This document shows positions 50,674 to 59,992 of a stretch of 64,000 nt of DNA, piece by piece. Within the stretch, counting starts at the first letter, position 1. Each line of letters begins with the position of its first letter. A program made the translations under genes and the position numbers. The stretch comes from an uncultured Bacteroidales bacterium (GTDB lineage Bacteria; Bacteroidota; Bacteroidia; Bacteroidales; UBA932): assembly GCA_944326255.1 (NCBI GenBank), contig CALVDG010000001.1, positions 62,001-126,000 of the forward strand. The letters run 5' to 3'. The notes under the pieces are model-generated. The model was not told where the DNA came from. It worked only from the letters and a program-made list of their open reading frames with translations, and did not search any database.

Positions 50674-52686
50674 ATGAGAAAAAGGTTAATGTTGCTGCTC
50701 CTTCTGATGGGGGCATCAATAGTCTCAGTAGCCGCGCAGGAGACCCATGCGCAGTGGAGGACAGAGGTAAAGCAGTTGGAGAAGGATCTGTACCGCGTGT
50801 CCATGACAGCGGATATAGACTCCAGCTGGCATATTTATGACACTCTCCGGACGGAGTTCGGACCTACGGCTACGGTGGCGGAGTTCAATATCGCTGACGG
50901 CCGCCGGGCAGAGAAAGTAGGAGGCGTGACCATCTCCAAGGAACCTTATAAATACTATGACGACATCTATATGATGGAGATCGGGTATTTCGAGGAGAGC
51001 GTGACATTCTCACAGGATATCCGTCTGAAAAAGAAAAACGCGGAGGTGGAACTCTACGTAGAGTGGATGACCTGCGACGAGAACAACTGTACGACTCCTC
51101 AGGAGCTGGCGTGGACGGTGAGTCTTCCCGATATGACCGTGACCGAGGTGGACCTGTATGCCGAGGATACAATATCCGCTCCTTCTGAGGCCGCCGGCAC
51201 TGAGGGCAAGAGCCTGTGGGGCATCATCATAGAGGCTATTCTGTGGGGCTTTGCAGCCCTGCTCACACCGTGCGTATTCCCTATGGTGCCTATGACTGTA
51301 TCGTACTTCCTCAAAGGAGACGGCAGTGTCGCCAGAGGCCGTATGAGGGCCGCCATTTACGGTATCTTCATCGTGGCTCTCTATACCTTGCCGATTGCAA
51401 TCATCATTCTGGTGACCAGGATTGTCGGAGGAGACGCAGTGACGGCCGACATCTTCAACTGGCTGGCAACGCACTGGCTGCCCAATATCATATTCTTCAT
51501 AGTATTCATGATATTCGCGGCCTCGTTCTTCGGAGCATTCGAGATAACCATGCCCTCCAAGCTGGTCAACAAGTCCGACTCGAAAGCTGACACAAAGGGA
51601 TTCGGCGGCATCTTCTTCCTCGCTCTTACCCTTGTGCTCGTATCATTCTCCTGCACGGGCCCTATCGTAGGAGCGGTGCTCATCAAGGCCACTCAGGGCG
51701 AGTTCTGGGAGCCGATTATAGCCATGCTGGCGTTCTCTATAGCGTTCGCTCTGCCGTTTACGATATTCGCTCTCTTCCCCTCAATGCTCAAGAAGCTGCC
51801 TAAGAGCGGAGGATGGCTCAATACCGTCAAGGTCGTGATTGCCTTCATAGAGGTGGCTCTCGGCTTCAAGTTCCTCTCCACAGCCGACCAGACCTATCAC
51901 TGGGGGCTGCTTGACAGGGAAGTCTACCTGGCTATCTGGATTGTGGTCTTCACCCTGCTGGGCTTCTACCTGCTGGGTAAGATTAAGTTCGCTCACGATG
52001 ACGAGGTGAAGCACATAGGCGTGGGTCGTCTGACTCTGGTGATCATAGTGTTCTCGTTCGTGGTATACCTTGTTCCCGGTATGTGGGGTGCGCCTCTGAA
52101 GGCCCTTTCCGGCTATCTGCCTCCTCTTACCACCCAGGATTTCGTGCTGGGTCAGGAGCAGGCTCCTGTCGTGATTCAGTCCTCGGGTACTGAGGCATCC
52201 GCTCAGACCGAGACACTGGATATGGGTACACCCAAGTACAGTGACTTCCTGCATCTTCCCCACGGACTGAAGGGATTTTTCGAGATCAATGAGGCCAGGG
52301 AGTACGCTGAGAAAGTAGGCAAGCCTCTGTTCATAGATTTCACCGGCCACGGCTGTGTCAACTGCCGCGAGATGGAGACCCGCGTCTGGTCTGATCCTCA
52401 GGTGCTCGACATGCTCCGCAATGACTATGTGATTCTGGCCATGTACTGCGACGATAAGAAGAGGGCGGACGAGAGCGACTGGATTACAGTAGGCAACAGG
52501 ACGCTGAAGGATATAGGAAAGATCAATTCACATATAGCAACTACTCAATATGGAGTCAACGCGCAGCCTTGCTACGTGCTTGAGGGCCGTAACGGTGAGC
52601 TGCTGGCCGAGCCCAGAAGTTATGATCTGGATGTAGACGCATTTGTACAGTTCCTCAAGGGAGGACTGGAGAATTACAGAAAATAA
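50674..52686 (+). CDS. dsbD: Thiol:disulfide interchange protein DsbD
   Basis: A 670-residue inner-membrane protein that passes electrons from cytoplasmic thioredoxin to the periplasm. A signal peptide is followed by an N-terminal periplasmic domain with a C-x4-C pair (WMTCDENNCTTP). The eight-helix membrane domain carries the two key cysteines (LLTPCVFPMVP and SFSCTGPIVG). The C-terminal thioredoxin domain has FTGHGCVNCREME. All three redox pairs are intact. The next genes encode exported thioredoxin-fold proteins that could receive its electrons. Confidence 0.94.
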   Translation: MRKRLMLLLLLMGASIVSVAAQETHAQWRTEVKQLEKDLYRVSMTADIDSSWHIYDTLRTEFGPTATVAEFNIADGRRAEKVGGVTISKEPYKYYDDIYMMEIGYFEESVTFSQDIRLKKKNAEVELYVEWMTCDENNCTTPQELAWTVSLPDMTVTEVDLYAEDTISAPSEAAGTEGKSLWGIIIEAILWGFAALLTPCVFPMVPMTVSYFLKGDGSVARGRMRAAIYGIFIVALYTLPIAIIILVTRIVGGDAVTADIFNWLATHWLPNIIFFIVFMIFAASFFGAFEITMPSKLVNKSDSKADTKGFGGIFFLALTLVLVSFSCTGPIVGAVLIKATQGEFWEPIIAMLAFSIAFALPFTIFALFPSMLKKLPKSGGWLNTVKVVIAFIEVALGFKFLSTADQTYHWGLLDREVYLAIWIVVFTLLGFYLLGKIKFAHDDEVKHIGVGRLTLVIIVFSFVVYLVPGMWGAPLKALSGYLPPLTTQDFVLGQEQAPVVIQSSGTEASAQTETLDMGTPKYSDFLHLPHGLKGFFEINEAREYAEKVGKPLFIDFTGHGCVNCREMETRVWSDPQVLDMLRNDYVILAMYCDDKKRADESDWITVGNRTLKDIGKINSHIATTQYGVNAQPCYVLEGRNGELLAEPRSYDLDVDAFVQFLKGGLENYRK

Positions 52687-52714
52687 TAATTAATCAATAC
52701 TTAAAGTTTTTATC

Positions 52715-54163
52715 ATGAAAAGTTTAGCAAAAATCTTTTTCTGCGGTGCCGCTATTTTCGGCATGACAGTGCTTTTCTCGTCTTGCACTGATACAAATGA
52801 ACCCGAACCCGGTCCTGAGAAACCGGATATGGTAGGCCAGTCCATCTTCGTTCCTAACGAGATGAACGCGGAGGTGACTGTAAGTATGGAATTTGAGGCC
52901 GATGACTGGACTATTTCCAATACCAATACATGGATGGATGTGTATCCCTATTCAGGAAGTGCAGGTGTGCAGGAGATCACTGTAGAGGTACTGGGACTCA
53001 ATGAGGAACTTACCGAGAGAGTGGCCGGCTTTATGGTTAAGGACAACGGCTCCAACATTCAGTACTATGTTATCCAGGATCCTGTAGCCGGGTGGGACCT
53101 TTCAAACAAGACAGCAGCCTTAAGCGGTGATGCTCAGTCCTATACTTTCTCTGTACAGGGTAACCTGGACTTTGAGGCAGTTGTAGAGGACGGTGCTGAC
53201 TGGTTGACTATTGACGGTATTACAGAGACAGACTCTGTTCTTCTGGCCGACAACAGTACTTATTCCAGCTTCCGTACTTACAACATCAGTATGTCCGTTA
53301 CTTCCAATGACGGAGATTTACGTACAGCAAAAATTGCTCTTAATGGTGTGGACGGCACTACTAGTGAGGTTATAGAAGTTTCCCAGTTTGGTGAAATAAC
53401 AGATGCTGATTGGAGTAAAGAATTTTATAAGAGGTCATACCTTGCTAAATTCTCAGCTACATGGTGTGGCCCATGCTATACTGCAAGTAATTATATACAT
53501 CAGGCTATGGATCAGACACCTGATCGTATAGAACTAGGGCAGTATATGTCATCTGGTAACGGCGGAGGACTTTCTGAGTGGGCTGGTGGAGATAGCTATT
53601 ATATGTACTATATAGAAAATAGGTATTTCGAAGGATATATTCCTGCTTTTGACTGGAACCACTATATAGCAATGGAATCTGTTCAGAATGCAAGTACTTG
53701 GGCTCGGCTCAGCGATGAGGCTGTAGAGAAGGTTCCGGCACAGACTGCTATTGCCGGTATGGTTAGTCTCGCAAACGATAACATGGCAATATCTTTGAGT
53801 ATAGCTTCAAAAGTATCTGCTGATTATAATGTTAGTGTGTTCTTATTGGAAGATAGTCTTTATACGAGCTGTGCCGGTGGCTCAGATTATCCTAATAACG
53901 ATATTATCCGTGCTGAGTTCACCGAAACTTTCGGCACCCCTTTGACAATATCAGCAAATACTGTGGGAACTTTGACTTTTACAGAAACTGTTCCTGCATA
54001 TATTGAGGATCCGAATAATCTTCATGTTCTGGTGGTAGTTTACAGGGAAGGATCTTTCTCAAGTTCAATTTTACCCGGATACGGATGTGAGTTAGGAACT
54101 ATTGTTGACAACGTAGTTGATATTCCTGTCAATGATATTGTATTGTTTAAATATGAAGAATAA
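52715..54163 (+). CDS. Lipoprotein with BACON-like repeats and Omp28/thioredoxin-like domain
   Basis: A 482-residue protein with a lipobox (LFSSC, cysteine 24). Two BACON-like beta-sandwiches lie at about 45-125 and 130-230. A thioredoxin-like region begins near residue 245 with SATWCGPCYTASNYI, and an Omp28-type C-terminal domain follows. Its active site could be kept reduced by DsbD, encoded just upstream. Base composition drops inside the gene, from 29 of 60 G+C at 52981-53040 to 21 of 60 at 53401-53460, near the boundary between the BACON part and the redox part. This suggests that the redox half was exchanged by recombination. Confidence 0.83.
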   Translation: MKSLAKIFFCGAAIFGMTVLFSSCTDTNEPEPGPEKPDMVGQSIFVPNEMNAEVTVSMEFEADDWTISNTNTWMDVYPYSGSAGVQEITVEVLGLNEELTERVAGFMVKDNGSNIQYYVIQDPVAGWDLSNKTAALSGDAQSYTFSVQGNLDFEAVVEDGADWLTIDGITETDSVLLADNSTYSSFRTYNISMSVTSNDGDLRTAKIALNGVDGTTSEVIEVSQFGEITDADWSKEFYKRSYLAKFSATWCGPCYTASNYIHQAMDQTPDRIELGQYMSSGNGGGLSEWAGGDSYYMYYIENRYFEGYIPAFDWNHYIAMESVQNASTWARLSDEAVEKVPAQTAIAGMVSLANDNMAISLSIASKVSADYNVSVFLLEDSLYTSCAGGSDYPNNDIIRAEFTETFGTPLTISANTVGTLTFTETVPAYIEDPNNLHVLVVVYREGSFSSSILPGYGCELGTIVDNVVDIPVNDIVLFKYEE

Positions 54164-54170
54164 TTTTAGT

Positions 54171-54659
54171 ATGAAGCGTGTTGCTATATTGTTGAGCGTG
54201 CTGCTTGTTCCATTTATAGCATTGGCTCAGAAAGGTCTTCCCAGTGTGGAGGTGAAGGATATTGACGGCAATACCATCAATGTGCAGTCTATTCTGGACG
54301 ACGGAGTACCCGTAATCCTCTCGTTCTGGTATACTACCTGCAAGCCCTGCCTGCAGGAGCTCGGAGCCATCAATGATGCGTATGTGGACTGGAGCGAGGA
54401 GGCTGACTTCAAGGTCGTGGCCGTGTCCACCGATGACTCCCGGTCCAGTGCAAAGGTAAAGCCGATGGTAGGAGGCCGTGGCTGGACAGATTTTACCATC
54501 CTGCTGGATGAGAACAGCGATCTGAAGAGGGCTATGAACGTCCAGACTCAGCCGACTGTCTTTGTCCTGGACAGGGACGGAAATATAGTATATACTCACA
54601 CCGGTTATACCCCCGGCAGCGAGGAGGAACTCTTTGACCAAATCTTAAAATTACAGTAG
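54171..54659 (+). CDS. TlpA-like exported thioredoxin (CKPC)
   Basis: A 162-residue protein from the ATG at 54171 (MKRVAILLSVLLVPFIALA signal peptide); the in-frame ATG at 54153 would overlap the previous gene by 11 bases. The thioredoxin/AhpC-TSA fold has the active site FWYTTCKPCLQELGAI and cis-proline TQPTVFVLD. TlpA-like proteins reduce periplasmic disulfides. It sits between the Omp28-like lipoprotein and the DUF6029 protein, and is probably fed by DsbD. Confidence 0.88.
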   Translation: MKRVAILLSVLLVPFIALAQKGLPSVEVKDIDGNTINVQSILDDGVPVILSFWYTTCKPCLQELGAINDAYVDWSEEADFKVVAVSTDDSRSSAKVKPMVGGRGWTDFTILLDENSDLKRAMNVQTQPTVFVLDRDGNIVYTHTGYTPGSEEELFDQILKLQ

Positions 54660-54663
54660 ACTT

Positions 54664-56259
54664 ATGACGTTCAAAAGATTTACCCTAGCAGTAGGTCTTT
54701 TGACTCTGACAGCGGTTGCCTTTGCCCAGGATGAGGACAGAGGCAACTTTTCTGCAGGGTTGGAGACCAACACCACGTATTACCTCAATGATGACAAGTC
54801 AGGTGTAATGGCTCCGGAGGGGCGTATGGGCTCCAACAACTACTTGAAAATGGACTATTCCTGGAAAGGTTTCTCAGCAGGAATACAGGTGGAAGGTTAT
54901 TTGCCTCCGCTATTAGGTTATTTCGCTTCAGGGAATAATCAGTACAATATGTTCGGTCGATATGACTTCTATGCCGGTTACAGCGGCAACGGTTGGGACA
55001 TCCGCCTTGGAAGTCTGTACGAGCAGTTCGGCAGCGGCCTGCTCTTCCGTACCTACGAGGACCGTACCCTGGGTATCAACAATGCCCTTCAGGGTATCCG
55101 TGTAGGTTATACATTCGGAGACTTCTTGACCATCAAGGCTCTGTATGGCCGGGTGAGGGACATACAGGACTATACCGGAGTATTTGTCTCAGGAGCGGAT
55201 CTTTCCTTGTCTATCTCCCGTGCTGCTAAATGGGATACGTTTGATTGGACAGTGGAGGGAAGTGTTCTGGACAAGTATGAGGCAGTTGGTGAGAATCCGA
55301 TGCCAGGAGTCACACCTCATACTCTCGGTTATTCCGCGAGGATGGCATTGGGTTATGCCGGTTTCCGTCTGAGTGGAGAGTATGTGAGCCGGCAGAGTGA
55401 TCCTGGTATGTACAATACTATGGATACAACCAGAAGCGAGGCCATTCAGGTGGATTTCGGTTATACTGGATATGGTTTCGGAGCATTGCTCTCCTTCCGT
55501 AAGCTGCATAATCCATTTCTCCAGGGTTCCCGCTCGTTTGATGGAATGTACACTTACATCAATTATGTACCGGCTTTGACCCAGCAACATACATATTCTC
55601 TTGCAACGCTGAATCCTTATACACCACAGCAGGATGAGATAGGAGGTCAGGCTGACCTATATTATAATTTCCGTAGGGGAACTGTAATGGGAGGAAAGAA
55701 AGGTATGAAAATTCATGCGAACTTCTCAACATACTATGGAGAAGCTATGAATTTTATGTCAGGAGAGATGCAGAATGAGTTATTGTTTAGGGATCTGACA
55801 GTGGATGTGGAACGTTGGTTCGGCAGTGATTTTAAGATGATACTCTTCTACAGTTGGCAGACTTATAATCATGTGCCGGGTTCAGGTGAGTTGTGGAAAT
55901 CACATGCGGTTGTTGCTGATATGACTTACAAGTTTGACCGTAAGAATTCCCTTCGGCTTGAGCTCCAGCATCTTTTTACAAAAGATGACTATAAAATCAA
56001 TGGGGAAAAGGGTAACTGGGCAGCAGCTCTGCTGGAGTACAGCTTCGCACCCCGTTGGAGCGTTTCGATCCAGGATGTGTGGAACTACCAAGGAAATAAG
56101 GTTCATTATGTCAATGGAAGTGTAAGCTATTCCTACTCAAAGGTACGTGCTCAGCTCAATTTCGGACGTTTCAAAGGAGGTTATCAGTGCTCAGGCGGTG
56201 TATGCCGTCAGACTCCCGCCTACACAGGTGTCAACCTCTCCCTTATCGTCGCCCTGTAG
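54664..56259 (+). CDS. DUF6029-type outer-membrane beta-barrel protein
   Basis: A 531-residue protein with a signal peptide (MTFKRFTLAVGLLTLTAVAFA) and many alternating aromatic beta-strands (WDIRLGSLYEQFGSGLLFRTYEDR, FLTIKALYGRVRDIQDY, FDWTVEGSVLDKYEAVG), so an outer-membrane barrel is likely. It matches the DUF6029 group in Bacteroidota by order and neighbours. A CSGGVC pair near the C-terminus could form a disulfide, relevant beside thiol-redox genes. Function unknown. It starts 4 bases after the TlpA-like gene and is terminated at 56284-56318. Confidence 0.8.
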   Translation: MTFKRFTLAVGLLTLTAVAFAQDEDRGNFSAGLETNTTYYLNDDKSGVMAPEGRMGSNNYLKMDYSWKGFSAGIQVEGYLPPLLGYFASGNNQYNMFGRYDFYAGYSGNGWDIRLGSLYEQFGSGLLFRTYEDRTLGINNALQGIRVGYTFGDFLTIKALYGRVRDIQDYTGVFVSGADLSLSISRAAKWDTFDWTVEGSVLDKYEAVGENPMPGVTPHTLGYSARMALGYAGFRLSGEYVSRQSDPGMYNTMDTTRSEAIQVDFGYTGYGFGALLSFRKLHNPFLQGSRSFDGMYTYINYVPALTQQHTYSLATLNPYTPQQDEIGGQADLYYNFRRGTVMGGKKGMKIHANFSTYYGEAMNFMSGEMQNELLFRDLTVDVERWFGSDFKMILFYSWQTYNHVPGSGELWKSHAVVADMTYKFDRKNSLRLELQHLFTKDDYKINGEKGNWAAALLEYSFAPRWSVSIQDVWNYQGNKVHYVNGSVSYSYSKVRAQLNFGRFKGGYQCSGGVCRQTPAYTGVNLSLIVAL

Positions 56260-56283
56260 CAGATATACCATTAGCATAAAAGT

Positions 56284-56318
56284 AAAGGGAAGCAGCGTTA
56301 TGTTGCCTCCCTTTTTTG
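56284..56318 (+). terminator. Terminator of the dsbD cluster
   Basis: AAAGGGAAGCA (56284-56294) pairs with TGCCTCCCTTT (56303-56313, one internal mismatch) and runs into TTT. Confidence 0.75.
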
Positions 56319-56385
56319 CTACTTTTCAACATGATGATATTGTGAATATTCAGGCGGTGAAATAATACGGATTCTCAGAAATCGC

Positions 56386-56393
56386 TATATTTG
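56386..56393 (+). promoter_or_regulatory. Promoter -7 box of the AAA ATPase/nuclease-like pair
   Basis: TATATTTG matches the consensus and lies 38 bases before the ATG at 56432. The frame extends upstream to a GTG at 56393 that overlaps this box, so that longer start is unlikely. Confidence 0.6.
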
Positions 56394-56431
56394 TGTACAT
56401 ATTTAGTTTTATTTTCATAAGCTTTACAGTT

Positions 56432-57700
56432 ATGCCAAATTTAACAATACGGAATGTCGGTCCCATAAAAGTGGTGGAAGGAATCAATCTCAATAAGGTC
56501 AATGTCTTTATGGGGCCGCAGAGTAGTGGTAAAAGTACGATTGCAAAGATTCTCAGTTTCTGTACTTGGGTTGAGAAGGATGTGGCTACCAGTCAGTCTT
56601 TGTCTGGATACAATGAGAATAAACAATATTTCAAAGAACATTTGGAGTCTTTTCATAAGATGAAAGGGTATTTTGGACCGACAAGTTACATTCATTATAG
56701 AAGTGATGTGGTGGATATTAAATGGGAGAACGAAGAGTGTTTGATTTCGTGGGTGGACAGGTACGCATACAAGCGCAGCAAGATAGCATATATCCCATCG
56801 GAACGGAATATGGTTATTTTACCAGAGGCAAGAAAATCTGAGTTCGGAAATACAAATATCAGAAGTTTTTTATTTGACTGGTTTGAGGCCCGTAAAAGAT
56901 ATTCCAGTGGGAACGGATTGTCCGTCTTGAATTTAGGAATTAACTATTATTACATCGAGGGAAAAGAAGAAGACCGTATTAAGGGCTATGACAACGGTCA
57001 TGAATATGATATCCTTTTATCCAATGCATCCAGTGGACTGCAGTCAATTACACCGTTGGTTGCAATGATTGAGTATTTGACAAAGTGGATTTACAATGAA
57101 GATAATATCTCGTTTGATCAGGATGAGAGAAGACAGAATGTCAATCGTTTTTTATCAAGAGAGTTAGTCATTAAACCATATTGTAGAAAAGAGTCTTTTT
57201 CGGAAGACGAATATGTGGCTGCTGTCAAGTCTTTTAATATCAAACTTCATGAAAAAGACAGTGAGGCCGTAAGATATTTTAAAAAATATAAGAAGATATC
57301 AGAACAATTGTTCAGGACGCACAGTTCTCAGTTTATTATAGAAGAACCTGAGCAGAATCTGTTTCCGGAGACACAACGTGACCTGGTGTATTATCTATTG
57401 CAGGAATGTTTTAATAAAGACGGGAATAGATTGACGCTGACAACTCATAGTCCGTATGTGCTGTATGCATTGAACAATTGCATGATGGCGTGGTTGACAA
57501 ATGATAAAATAAATGAAAAAGAGTCTCTTAAGTGTCTTCATGCCAGGATTGACCCTTTTTCAGTTTCAATTTATGAGATTAGGGACGGATATGTGCATAG
57601 GACTATTCAGGAAAATGACGGATTGGTCTCAGATAATTATTTTGATCAGAAGATGAAAGAGTTGATGGATGATTTTTACCTAATGTTAAATCACTACTGA
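56432..57700 (+). CDS. AAA ATPase of the OLD/ABC-like (AAA_15/21) type
   Basis: A 422-residue ATPase starting MPNLTIRNVGPIK at 56432. Walker A is G28-P-Q-S-S-G-K-S-T36, the ABC-type signature is NASSGLQSITPL, Walker B is FIIEEPEQNLFP (E304/E305) and the switch histidine is H339 in TTHSPYVLYAL. No TOPRIM domain follows, unlike OLD nucleases, so any effector must be separate. The neighbouring 196-residue protein, 2 bases downstream, is the obvious candidate. The pair is AT-rich, unlike the flanking genes. Similar ATPases act as sensors in anti-phage systems; that role here is inference. Confidence 0.85.
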   Translation: MPNLTIRNVGPIKVVEGINLNKVNVFMGPQSSGKSTIAKILSFCTWVEKDVATSQSLSGYNENKQYFKEHLESFHKMKGYFGPTSYIHYRSDVVDIKWENEECLISWVDRYAYKRSKIAYIPSERNMVILPEARKSEFGNTNIRSFLFDWFEARKRYSSGNGLSVLNLGINYYYIEGKEEDRIKGYDNGHEYDILLSNASSGLQSITPLVAMIEYLTKWIYNEDNISFDQDERRQNVNRFLSRELVIKPYCRKESFSEDEYVAAVKSFNIKLHEKDSEAVRYFKKYKKISEQLFRTHSSQFIIEEPEQNLFPETQRDLVYYLLQECFNKDGNRLTLTTHSPYVLYALNNCMMAWLTNDKINEKESLKCLHARIDPFSVSIYEIRDGYVHRTIQENDGLVSDNYFDQKMKELMDDFYLMLNHY

Positions 57701-57702
57701 TA

Positions 57703-58293
57703 ATGATACGTACCAACATAAATGCAAATTTCCCGCATCATTTAACTAACTGTGTTGTTGCGGATGATACGGTATATGTGGCTGATTATACAGAACAAAC
57801 AAGACATCAAATAACTAAAAGAGGTACGGAGTTATTTATCAGTCATCCTCCGAAGGATATTGATTGCTTTACGGTCAGCAATCCAATCAGATTGGATATA
57901 GACGGTATCCCGTTTGACAGGAACAGTTTCGTTAAGCCAAATGGGAATATTGCATCTCAATGTGAATGTGTGATCTATCCACATTGCAGTAAGAGCTGTT
58001 CATGGATATGTTTTATAGAATTAAAATACAGCAATAAGTCAGAAAATAACATAAAAAACTTAAATAAGGCGCGTTTGCAGTTGTTCAAGACACAGTATTA
58101 TTATAAATCGAAAGGGGTATTCGGTAAAACGAATCCTTGTTATCTGCTGGCATCATTGCCGATGCAGTCTCCACCTTTTGCCAACATGACTTTGTCACCT
58201 GCGTATTTATTGGCAATGAAGAGAAAGCATAATATAATAATACGGTTTCTCAATTCGGTCAGGATTATCAATGACAGATTGTTGTTTGTCTAA
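57703..58293 (+). CDS. Uncharacterised protein, possible PD-(D/E)XK nuclease, partner of the AAA ATPase
   Basis: A 196-residue protein not recognised as a named family. The central region QCECVIYPHCSKSCSWICF followed by IELKYS fits the PD-(D/E)XK layout: an acidic residue on one strand (E88) and E106-L-K108 on the next, then a helix rich in Lys/Asn. Five cysteines lie between residues 87 and 103. No signal peptide or membrane segment. Two bases separate it from the ATPase, so coupled expression is expected. Very AT-rich (17 of 60 G+C at 58021-58080). Plausible effector nuclease of a two-gene defence module; unproven. Confidence 0.6.
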   Translation: MIRTNINANFPHHLTNCVVADDTVYVADYTEQTRHQITKRGTELFISHPPKDIDCFTVSNPIRLDIDGIPFDRNSFVKPNGNIASQCECVIYPHCSKSCSWICFIELKYSNKSENNIKNLNKARLQLFKTQYYYKSKGVFGKTNPCYLLASLPMQSPPFANMTLSPAYLLAMKRKHNIIIRFLNSVRIINDRLLFV

Positions 58294-58524
58294 TCAGGAA
58301 TATCAGTTATGCCTGTTGTCCTTTGATTCGCCGGAAGAGGGAATAAAGTAAGTATTGGGGTATCTGTACCCTGAACTGATGCCCCGGAATCCGCTGATGA
58401 AGTACAGCATGGTGAGCCTGTGTTGTAATAACGTTCTGAGTGGTTGGGCGTAAATAAATTTGGGGGGTTCTGAAATTATTATTTCTTTTGCGCCCGATTT
58501 TAAACAATTAAAGATTCTAAGATT

Positions 58525-59931
58525 ATGAGAAAGTGTTTAATTGCGGCAGTGATGTTGTCCGCAGCTGTAGTATTCGCTTCCTGTGAGCGGAATGATAATT
58601 CTGTTCCCGAGTGTAATCTGGCTATATCAATGGGCAGTGACGGCAATACCGTAAGGGTATCTGTCGCTCCTTCGGATGAGTCTGTAGATTATTTGTATGG
58701 TATCATTATGGAGGATGATTATGCCGCTCTCGGCGAGGACGGACTGGTAGCTTATATCAATGAACTGATAAGCAAAGGTGCCGAGCTGAAGCAGGGATCT
58801 TCTTCAGAGCTGTACAGTGATCTTTTCTGGCATACACGTTATTATGCCTTTGCAGCCCAGGTCAATGACGGAACCGTGTACGGGACTCCCGTTGTAGAGA
58901 GTATCAGGACTTACAGGCCCTACGTGGAGTTTGCTCCCGAGGGAGTGCTTATTGCACCTTACGCAGTATCGGACAACGGTCTGTGGGTTGTCGGCAACTA
59001 CGATGACGGTGTAGCACCCAACTCCTACATCTACGATGTGCGCCGCGACAATCTCACAATCGTTCCCAGCACCGTCCTCTACGACGTTACCGATGACGGT
59101 GTGGCATACGGCCGCGACAATGTCGTGCCTGTCATTGTCAAGGACGGGCAGATCAACACCCTCCCCGCACCAGAGGGGGCTGCGCAGACCGTTTTCTACG
59201 GAGTATCACCTGACGGAAACACTGCTGTAGGCTCTACCAGGGACGAGATGTGGAACGAAAAAGCCATCATCTACGAGAACGGAACCCTTTCAAATCTGAC
59301 CGGAACTGACCTCGGAGGTAACACTCCAGTAAATATCATCGCAAAGGGCATAGGCTCCAACGGCAACATCGCCGGTTATCTGACAGACTTTGATTACTAT
59401 GTCGAGCTGGGCTGCCTCTGGCTCGGAGCCTCGCATGAATTCGATCTCTTCCCTAAGGAGTACATGACCGAGTTCAACGAAGATATGGGGGCATGGACCA
59501 AGAGATACGGTGACCTGGAGATGCACATCTCGCCCAACGGAAAGTTCCTCTCTGCATGGGTATATGTCACCGAATCATGGGAATCGCAGCCGCAGTATGC
59601 ATACGTGTACGACATAGAGGGTGAGAAGATGTATGAGGTATCCGACAACGCATACGACTGCTGGAGACCCTGCGTTGTCACATCCGACGGTCTGCTGTTC
59701 CTGGCCGACACCCCCGACGGAGTGTCCTCACAGCCTTACGTCTATGACTTCAACACGGGCAAGGTGGAGACTTTCAAAGATTACGCTTCTGCAACCTGGG
59801 GCTATTCTTCTGAAGAGGCCATATTCGAGGGTTCGGTACTGGCAGTGTCCGATGATGCCAGCGTGATAGTAGGCAACTACACTGACGAATCCAACTTCTA
59901 CACCACCATCTATTTCATGCCTGAGAAATAA
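58525..59931 (+). CDS. Lipoprotein with propeller-like repeats
   Basis: A 468-residue protein with a lipobox (VFASC, cysteine 20). After an N-terminal beta-sandwich-like region (about 28-130), repeated short blocks suggest a beta-propeller of the HAF type: GVLIAPYAVSDNGLWVVGNYDDG, VFYGVSPDGNTAVGSTRDEM, MHISPNGKFLSAWVYVTES and VLAVSDDASVIVGNYTDES. No enzymatic residues were recognised. The gene stands alone between the AT-rich ATPase pair and a convergent glycan cluster. The 231 bases upstream contain no recognisable gene. Confidence 0.75.
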   Translation: MRKCLIAAVMLSAAVVFASCERNDNSVPECNLAISMGSDGNTVRVSVAPSDESVDYLYGIIMEDDYAALGEDGLVAYINELISKGAELKQGSSSELYSDLFWHTRYYAFAAQVNDGTVYGTPVVESIRTYRPYVEFAPEGVLIAPYAVSDNGLWVVGNYDDGVAPNSYIYDVRRDNLTIVPSTVLYDVTDDGVAYGRDNVVPVIVKDGQINTLPAPEGAAQTVFYGVSPDGNTAVGSTRDEMWNEKAIIYENGTLSNLTGTDLGGNTPVNIIAKGIGSNGNIAGYLTDFDYYVELGCLWLGASHEFDLFPKEYMTEFNEDMGAWTKRYGDLEMHISPNGKFLSAWVYVTESWESQPQYAYVYDIEGEKMYEVSDNAYDCWRPCVVTSDGLLFLADTPDGVSSQPYVYDFNTGKVETFKDYASATWGYSSEEAIFEGSVLAVSDDASVIVGNYTDESNFYTTIYFMPEK

Positions 59932-59954
59932 TCATTCTCTGTCAGAATAACATC

Positions 59955-59990
59955 AGGCCGACTCTCTTTTCGGGGGTCGGCCTTGTTGTT
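59955..59990 (+). terminator. Intrinsic terminator after the propeller lipoprotein gene
   Basis: AGGCCGAC (59955-59962) pairs with GTCGGCCT (59976-59983) and is followed by TGTTGTTGT. It lies between convergent genes. Confidence 0.7.
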
Positions 59991-59992
59991 GT

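Noticed and set aside
58307..58507. A 66-codon minus-strand open frame between the ATPase pair and the propeller lipoprotein gene.
   Set aside because: There is no promoter box, no domain and no neighbour logic. The interval is AT-rich and random frames of this size are expected.
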